DNA from: an uncultured Tolumonas sp.
GTDB lineage: Bacteria > Pseudomonadota > Gammaproteobacteria > Enterobacterales > Aeromonadaceae
Reading direction: 5' to 3'
Length of the DNA: 11,809 nucleotides
NCBI GenBank assembly: GCA_903931645.1
Contig: CAIZDF010000383.1
Coordinates: 1-11,809, forward strand
The translations under genes were made by a program, and so were the position numbers. The first letter of the stretch is position 1, and the number at the start of each line of letters is the position of its first letter. Of the stretch, positions 6,893-11,809 are shown piece after piece. Below the pieces are notes generated by a model. The model worked only from the letters and a program-made list of their open reading frames with translations. It made no database searches and was not told the DNA's origin.

Positions 6893-9800
6893 ATTTCGCT
6901 GCGCTGTTTATTCGTCGTCCTGTTGCGACGACATTATTAACGTTGGCAATTTTATTATCCGGTGGATTGGCATTTTATCTGTTGCCAGTTTCGCCGCTGC
7001 CTCAGGTCGATTTTCCAACCGTTTCAGTGTCTGCTCGTTTACCCGGAGCTAGCCCGGAAACCATGGCTGCAACGGTGGCAACGCCGCTTGAACGTGCATT
7101 AGGTCGAATTGCGGGTGTCAGTGAAATTACGTCGTCGAGTTCGCTTGGTTCGACTCGGGTCATATTGCAATTTGATTTGCAGCGCGATATTAACGGCGCT
7201 GCCCGTGATGTTCAGGCCGCTATTAATGCCGCGCGGTCCATGTTGCCAACCATGCCTTCCAATCCGACTTACCGCAAGGTCAATCCGGCTGATGCTCCGA
7301 TCATGATCCTGGCGCTGACCTCCGATACGCTCTCTCGGGGCGAGATGTATGATGCGGCCGATTCGATTCTAAGCCAGAAACTGGCGCAGGTTGACGGCAT
7401 CGGTGATGTCAATATTGGTGGTGGTGCGCAGCCAGCAGTACGGGTAGAACTTAATCCGTTGCAGCTGAATCATTATGGTGTGAGTCTGGAAACGGTACGC
7501 AGTGTCATTACCACAACGAATGCAAATCGACCGAAAGGTTTGGTTGAGAGCAGCCGTGATCATTGGCAGATACAGGCGAACGATCAGGCGAAAACAGCCA
7601 AGGAGTATATGCCGCTGATTGTCAGCTACAAAAATGGCGCGGCAATCAGCATGGCTGATATTGCACAGGTCACCGATTCATCTGTCGATCTGCGCAATGC
7701 CGGTCTGGTTGGTAAACAGCCTGCTGTCATGGTTATATTGTTTCGGCAACCGGGTGCCAACATCATTGAAACGGAAAACCGCATCAATGCACTGCTGCCT
7801 GCTTTGCAAGCGTCTATTCCCGCCGCCATCAAATTGCAGGTGGTGATGAGTCGTAGCCCGACTATCCGAGCTTCACTCAACGAGGTAGAACGCTCGCTGG
7901 TGCTTTCAGTGAGTCTGGTTATTCTGGTGGTTTACCTGTTCCTGCGCAGTGGTCGTGCCACACTGATCCCCGCGGTGACGGTTCCGGTGTCTTTGATTGG
8001 CACTTTTGCTGTGATGTATCTGCTCGACTTTTCTCTGAATAATCTGAGTCTGATGGCACTGACCATTGCGACCGGATTTGTGGTCGATGACACAATCGTG
8101 GTGTTGGAAAACGTATCGCGTTATATCGAACAGGGTTTCAAACCACTGGACGCTGCGATAAAAGGCGTTAAGGAAGTGATGTTTACCGTACTGTCGATGA
8201 GTTTGTCGCTGATCGCAGTATTTATTCCGATCCTGTTGATGGGCGGCATCATCGGGCGTTTGTTTCGCGAATTTGCCATTACCTTGTCGGTATCGATTCT
8301 GGTGTCATTGCTGGTTTCGGTTACAACTGCCCCCATGTTGTGTGCCCGTCATCTGAAGCCGTCATCTGCACTACAACACAACCGCTTGTTAAATGGCTGT
8401 GAGCGAGTTTTTACCAGCCTGCAATCTGGCTATAGCAAGTCTTTGGGTTGGGCCTTGCGGCATTCGCGTTTCATGCTGCTATTGCTGGCAATAACGGTGA
8501 CGTTGAATATTGCGCTGTATATTACTGTACCGAAAGGCTTTTTCCCGCAACAGGACACCGGCAGTCTCAATGGCACGATCCGCGCCGATCAGAGCATCTC
8601 GTTTCAGGCAATGCAGGTCAAACTGCAGTATTTTATCAATACGGTCAGTCAGGATCCTGCGGTGGATAAAGTGATTGGTTTCACCGGTGGTGGGCAAAGA
8701 AATACGGCCAATATGTTTATCAGCCTGAAACCGTTGCCGCAGCGGACGGAAAGTGCCGATCAGGTCATTGCGCGTTTGCGGAAGAGGCTGTCGGGTGAAC
8801 CGGGTGCCACGTTGTATTTGCAGGCTGTGCAGGATATTCGCATGGGTGGGCGTTCCAGCAGTGCGCAATATCAATACACGTTGCAGGGCGATGATCTGAG
8901 CGAACTTCGTTCCTGGACTATTAAAGCCCAGCAGGCCATCATGAAATTGCCGATGCTGGCGGATGTAAATACCGATCAGGAAGTGAAGGGGTTACAGACA
9001 TCGCTGGTATTCGACCGAGATACCATGGCGCGGCTGAATATTACACAGCAGCAAGTGGATGCCATTTTATATGATGCATTTGGACAACGGCAGGTTTCCA
9101 CCATCTATAACCCGCTTAATCAGTATCATGTGGTGATGGAAGTTGCACCGGCGTTTTGGCAGAGCCCGGCAGCGTTAGAAAATATTTTTATCCAGACATC
9201 TGCAGGTCAAGCCATACCGTTATCCGCAATTGCTCATTGGGAGCCGACCAATACAGCTTTGTCAGTTAATCATCAGGGACAATTTGCGGCAACAACACTC
9301 TCTTTTAACTTATTACCGGGCAGTTCGTTGTCTGATGCGACTGCTGCTATTGAAAAAACACTGCGCAATATCGGCATGCCTGACACCATTCATGGCAGTT
9401 TTCAGGGGAATGCAAAGCTATTTCAGTCTTCGCTGGATAATCAACCTTTGTTGATCCTGGCGGCATTAATCGCAGTGTATATCGTTCTGGGTATGTTATA
9501 CGAAAGTGTGGTTCATCCGATCACGATCTTATCTACATTGCCATCAGCCGGTGTTGGAGCATTGCTGGCACTGATCATCAGTGGTAATGAGCTGAACATT
9601 ATCGGGTTGATTGGCATTCTGCTTCTGATCGGTATTGTGAAGAAAAATGCCATCATGATGATCGATTTTGCGCTCAATGCGGAACGGGAACAAAATCTAT
9701 CGGCGGAACAGGCTATTTATCAGGCATGCCTGTTGCGCTTTCGCCCCATCATGATGACTACGCTGGCCGCGTTGTTTGGTGCATTGCCATTAGCCTTAGG

Positions 9801-9996
9801 GCATGGCAATGGCGCAGAGATGCGTATTCCACTCGGTATTTCAATTGTTGGTGGTCTGATTTTCAGCCAGTTACTGACACTTTATACGACCCCGATTGTT
9901 TATCTGTATCTGGACCGACTCCGGCAATGGGGTCTAAGACGGCAGAAAAAATCGCAGCCGGAAGCAGACAGCATGAGGATAGAAACAGATGAATAA
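6889..9996 (+). CDS. mdtC: RND multidrug efflux transporter subunit, MdtC-like
   Basis: This second HAE1-type RND permease of the operon has 1035 residues and is a diverged paralogue of the preceding subunit. Features of the MdtC side are visible: [50 protein letters not shown] with [20 protein letters not shown], and the TM segment around [20 protein letters not shown]. The proton relay is intact: Asp400-Asp401 in [13 protein letters not shown], Lys919 in [14 protein letters not shown], Arg952 in RFRPIMMTT. Thr402 replaces the common Ala after the Asp pair. It probably contributes the substrate-binding role in a mixed MdtB2C-type trimer, by analogy with E. coli. AAGAGG (6876-6881) lies seven bases before ATG 6889, inside the end of mdtB, and four bases are shared. 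The 3' end overlaps the channel gene by eight bases. Confidence 0.96.
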   Translation: MNFAALFIRRPVATTLLTLAILLSGGLAFYLLPVSPLPQVDFPTVSVSARLPGASPETMAATVATPLERALGRIAGVSEITSSSSLGSTRVILQFDLQRDINGAARDVQAAINAARSMLPTMPSNPTYRKVNPADAPIMILALTSDTLSRGEMYDAADSILSQKLAQVDGIGDVNIGGGAQPAVRVELNPLQLNHYGVSLETVRSVITTTNANRPKGLVESSRDHWQIQANDQAKTAKEYMPLIVSYKNGAAISMADIAQVTDSSVDLRNAGLVGKQPAVMVILFRQPGANIIETENRINALLPALQASIPAAIKLQVVMSRSPTIRASLNEVERSLVLSVSLVILVVYLFLRSGRATLIPAVTVPVSLIGTFAVMYLLDFSLNNLSLMALTIATGFVVDDTIVVLENVSRYIEQGFKPLDAAIKGVKEVMFTVLSMSLSLIAVFIPILLMGGIIGRLFREFAITLSVSILVSLLVSVTTAPMLCARHLKPSSALQHNRLLNGCERVFTSLQSGYSKSLGWALRHSRFMLLLLAITVTLNIALYITVPKGFFPQQDTGSLNGTIRADQSISFQAMQVKLQYFINTVSQDPAVDKVIGFTGGGQRNTANMFISLKPLPQRTESADQVIARLRKRLSGEPGATLYLQAVQDIRMGGRSSSAQYQYTLQGDDLSELRSWTIKAQQAIMKLPMLADVNTDQEVKGLQTSLVFDRDTMARLNITQQQVDAILYDAFGQRQVSTIYNPLNQYHVVMEVAPAFWQSPAALENIFIQTSAGQAIPLSAIAHWEPTNTALSVNHQGQFAATTLSFNLLPGSSLSDATAAIEKTLRNIGMPDTIHGSFQGNAKLFQSSLDNQPLLILAALIAVYIVLGMLYESVVHPITILSTLPSAGVGALLALIISGNELNIIGLIGILLLIGIVKKNAIMMIDFALNAEREQNLSAEQAIYQACLLRFRPIMMTTLAALFGALPLALGHGNGAEMRIPLGISIVGGLIFSQLLTLYTTPIVYLYLDRLRQWGLRRQKKSQPEADSMRIETDE

Positions 9997-11362
9997 ACAT
10001 TTGGCTGTTAGCCTGTTGCTGGGGGTGCTAGTGAGTGGCTGCACGGTGGGGCCTGATTACGCCAAACCTACACTTAAACTGCCTACCAGCTTTAAAGAAG
10101 ATGGCCGTTGGAAGGTTGCCCAACCGAAGGATGAATATCCGCGCGGGGCGTGGTGGCATATCTATCAAGATCCGCAACTTGACCAGCTGATGGAGACGTT
10201 AAACCGGCAAAGTCCAACCATCGCTCAGGCAGAAGCACAATACCGGAGTGCGCAGGCTGTACTGAAAGAGGCCGATGCGGGTTTATATCCGTCACTTTCT
10301 GCTTCAGCATCTCGAAGCCGCGCTGTTTCATCGCCGGGTACTGCAGCCAATACGGTCTATCTGAGTAATCTCAATGCTAGCTGGGAAATTGATCTCTGGG
10401 GTAGCATCCGAAAAACAATTGAAACTGATCAAGCGAAACAGCAAGCCAGCGCAGCACAACTCGCGGCGATTAAACTCAGTAGTCAGGCTCAATTGGCCAG
10501 CGCTTATCTACAGTTGGTTGTTGCTGACCAGCAAATCAACCAGTTACAACAAAGCCTGAAGCTTTTAGAGCAAACCTTAACGCTGACCCGGAATCAGTTT
10601 GCCGCCGGAATTATCTCCGATGCCAATGTGGCTCAGGCGGAAAGTGCCGTCGAAAGTGCACAAGCACAGCTGACAGATAAACGGCTAACCAGAGCACAGC
10701 TGGAACACGCTATCGCGACCAGCATGGGTGAAACGCCGGCAGAACTTTCTCTTAGTAGCCGCCACCAGCAGCCTTATTTGCCGGTAATTCCGGCAGGTAT
10801 TCCGTCACAGCTACTGGAACGCCGTCCTGATATTGCCAGTGCTGAACGTACCGTCGCAGCGGCCAACGCGCAGATCGGAGTAGCCGAAGCGGCATTTTTC
10901 CCAACGCTAACGCTCTCTGCCAGTGGGGGTTACCACAGCAATGATTTTAGTCAGTGGGCAACCTTGCCAAATCGAATCTGGTCGATTGGCCCGCAGGCAG
11001 CATTGACCCTTTTTGATGGAGGACTGCGTAAGGCACAAAAAGACGCTGCGATTGCCAATTACGATGCCAGCGTTGCTGGTTATCGTTCCACCGTATTGGC
11101 CGCATTTCAGGCAGTAGAAGATGATCTGGTTTCTCAACGATTATTAGCGCAGGAAGCGGAACAACAGCAGCGGGCTTTCCTGGCTGCCAGTCGGGCGGAG
11201 CAAATAGCCTTCAACGAATACTGGGCCGGTACAGTCAGTTATATTAATGTTTTGATCGCGCAGAATAGCCGCATCACGGCAGAAAATACGCTATGGAGTG
11301 TAAAAAATCGGCAATACGTTAGCAGTGTGGCTTTGATCACCTCATTGGGAGGGATATGGTAG
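9989..11362 (+). CDS. RND efflux outer-membrane lipoprotein, OprM/NodT family
   Basis: This 457-residue outer-membrane factor forms the exit duct of the tripartite pump. It has a lipoprotein signal peptide with lipobox LVSGC, giving lipidated Cys18 followed by Thr, a +2 residue that permits transport to the outer membrane. The family opening [10 protein letters not shown] follows, then [14 protein letters not shown]. Two OEP-type repeats build the barrel and helical tunnel: one around residues 60-240 with long Gln/Ala helices, and the second opened by the diagnostic LLERRPDI (from 275) and [26 protein letters not shown], with a second signature [17 protein letters not shown] (9975-9979) precedes ATG 9989, within the end of mdtC. 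It is equivalent in position to opmB of muxABC-opmB; E. coli mdtABC instead relies on the separately encoded TolC. It is the last gene of the operon. Confidence 0.95.
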   Translation: MNKHLAVSLLLGVLVSGCTVGPDYAKPTLKLPTSFKEDGRWKVAQPKDEYPRGAWWHIYQDPQLDQLMETLNRQSPTIAQAEAQYRSAQAVLKEADAGLYPSLSASASRSRAVSSPGTAANTVYLSNLNASWEIDLWGSIRKTIETDQAKQQASAAQLAAIKLSSQAQLASAYLQLVVADQQINQLQQSLKLLEQTLTLTRNQFAAGIISDANVAQAESAVESAQAQLTDKRLTRAQLEHAIATSMGETPAELSLSSRHQQPYLPVIPAGIPSQLLERRPDIASAERTVAAANAQIGVAEAAFFPTLTLSASGGYHSNDFSQWATLPNRIWSIGPQAALTLFDGGLRKAQKDAAIANYDASVAGYRSTVLAAFQAVEDDLVSQRLLAQEAEQQQRAFLAASRAEQIAFNEYWAGTVSYINVLIAQNSRITAENTLWSVKNRQYVSSVALITSLGGIW

Positions 11363-11463
11363 TCATTATTGACGGCTATCCCGTACTAATACGGAATATG
11401 ACCGAAACGGGCATCAGGAGGGGAACCCACGCTTGCAAGTTGTATAATTGGTGTTTTATAGGC

Positions 11464-11646
11464 TCACGCAGGTATCCAAAGGGCGAACATAACACACAAC
11501 ACAACAATGCTTATAACTACAATGGCTTGTGGCTTAGATAGCTTTAACGGCTTTAGAAACGGTTGTTCACATCTAGGACATGCGGCAATTCCAGATGGAA
11601 TCTTAGCACCACAACACTCACACTTAATTCGCTGCTTATTAGACAT
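11464..11646 (-). CDS. Zinc-ribbon membrane microprotein, unknown function
   Basis: This 60-residue minus-strand protein has an N-terminal zinc ribbon, CECCGAKIPSGIAACPRC, with two CxxC knuckles (the first also reading CxCC) able to bind one zinc ion, then a short Pro/Leu/Lys linker and a hydrophobic segment of about 18 residues (AIVVISIVVLCVMFALWI) ending at the C-terminus. A cytoplasmic ribbon tethered to the inner membrane is likely, but topology is inferred. The start at 11646 is chosen because AAGAAGG lies five bases before the ATG; extending to GTG 11715 would add 23 residues with no SD of its own. Small zinc-ribbon/TM proteins are common and mostly uncharacterised. It is convergent with the efflux operon, ending 101 bp from the channel gene's stop, so no functional link is implied. 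Confidence 0.72.
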   Translation of the reverse strand: MSNKQRIKCECCGAKIPSGIAACPRCEQPFLKPLKLSKPQAIVVISIVVLCVMFALWIPA

Positions 11647-11651
11647 AACAA

Positions 11652-11658
11652 CCTTCTT
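11652..11658 (-). promoter_or_regulatory. Ribosome binding site AAGAAGG fixing the zinc-ribbon start
   Basis: Read on the minus strand, AAGAAGG ends five bases before ATG 11646-11644. It is the only good SD upstream in this reading frame and decides against the longer GTG start at 11715. Confidence 0.7.
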
Positions 11659-11703
11659 TTTCCTTATCACATTCATACATGTCGTAACAATGCGTATTTC
11701 GGC

Positions 11704-11780
11704 GATTGCGATCACTTGTTTCGGGATAATCCGATCACTTCTGTTTCTCGCCTATAGTTTTACCCTAACTGATCGCAATC
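11704..11780. repeat. Three GATC-containing repeats, two direct and one inverted, upstream of the zinc-ribbon gene
   Basis: GATTGCGATCA (11704-11714) and TGATCGCAATC (11770-11780) form a perfect 11-bp inverted repeat with a 55-bp gap. On the minus strand the second arm extends as GATTGCGATCAGTT, 13 of 14 bases identical to GATTGCGATCACTT (11704-11717). A further direct copy of the core, CGATCACTT, is at 11732-11740, 23 bp after the copy at 11709-11717. Each contains a Dam-type GATC. They look like operator or iteron-style sites, but their use is unknown. Confidence 0.6.
11751..11778 (-). promoter_or_regulatory. Candidate promoter of the zinc-ribbon gene
   Basis: On the minus strand, -35 TTGCGA (11778-11773) and -10 TATAGG (11756-11751) are separated by 16 bp; each matches four of six consensus bases. 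Transcription would start near 11745, leaving a leader of about 100 bases. The -35 lies within the inverted-repeat arm 11770-11780, so a protein bound there could block it. The match is modest and other starts are possible. Confidence 0.28.
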
Positions 11781-11809
11781 CGCTATTTTTCTCATCGATT
11801 CACCTTTTA

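Noticed and set aside
8479..8874. Open frame of 131 codons on the minus strand
   Set aside because: It lies wholly inside the MdtC-like gene, has no recognisable domain and is the kind of antisense frame expected in a long coding region.
3791..9996. Tandem similarity of the two RND genes as a recent duplication or assembly artefact
   Set aside because: The two proteins differ throughout and match MdtB and MdtC separately, so this is the ancient, functional paralogue pair.
11381..11394. CCGTA-CTAA-TACGG hairpin after the channel gene as an intrinsic terminator
   Set aside because: The stem is only 5 bp and no run of T follows on either strand.
11443..11448. Perfect TATAAT on the plus strand
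   Set aside because: No -35 is present at a suitable distance and no plus-strand gene follows; it is probably chance.
11356..11541. Plus-strand open frame of 61 codons after the channel gene
   Set aside because: It starts inside the end of the channel gene, has no domain, and its second part is antisense to the zinc-ribbon gene.
11647..11715. GTG 11715 as start of the zinc-ribbon protein
   Set aside because: No SD precedes it and the added residues lie over the leader; ATG 11646 has a good SD.

Overview
This window reads as an ordinary chromosomal segment of a mesophilic gammaproteobacterium with moderate G+C. The basis is an MdtABC-type RND pump that closely follows the enterobacterial proteins by eye, Sec and lipobox signal peptides, and Shine-Dalgarno starts. 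A member of the Aeromonadales (for example Tolumonas-like) would fit, but that is a guess I could not test. There is no transposase, integrase, tRNA, rRNA or CRISPR array.

Layout. From 619 down to base 1 on the minus strand is the start of an ABC-transporter ATPase of the DrrA/CcmA type. It is cut by the window edge after its H-loop histidine. A divergent intergenic region (620-777) separates it from three small plus-strand genes: a secreted orphan protein with four cysteines in the mature part (778-1395), a WbuC-type cupin (1456-1929), and a small secreted Tyr/Pro-rich protein resembling DUF6515 (2040-2450). The last has a repeat-dense upstream region and is closed by a very strong intrinsic terminator (2459-2500).

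The centre of the window (2541-11362) is one tightly packed four-gene operon for a complete tripartite multidrug efflux pump. It encodes a periplasmic adaptor (MdtA-like), two different RND subunits (MdtB-like and MdtC-like, 4-bp overlap) and an OprM/NodT-type outer-membrane lipoprotein channel (8-bp overlap with mdtC). The two RND proteins probably form a mixed trimer; the adaptor joins it to the channel so that substrates are expelled across both membranes. This gene order is that of Pseudomonas muxABC-opmB rather than E. coli mdtABCD-baeSR: neither mdtD nor the baeSR two-component genes follow.

The right end (11363-11809) holds a 60-residue minus-strand zinc-ribbon membrane microprotein, convergent with the pump operon. 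Its upstream region has three copies of a GATC-containing motif, two direct and one inverted, overlapping a candidate promoter. No clear terminator lies between the two convergent units.

I see no convincing undescribed multi-gene system. The least explained parts are the small genes and their repeat-rich upstream regions (about 1936-2043 and 11704-11795).
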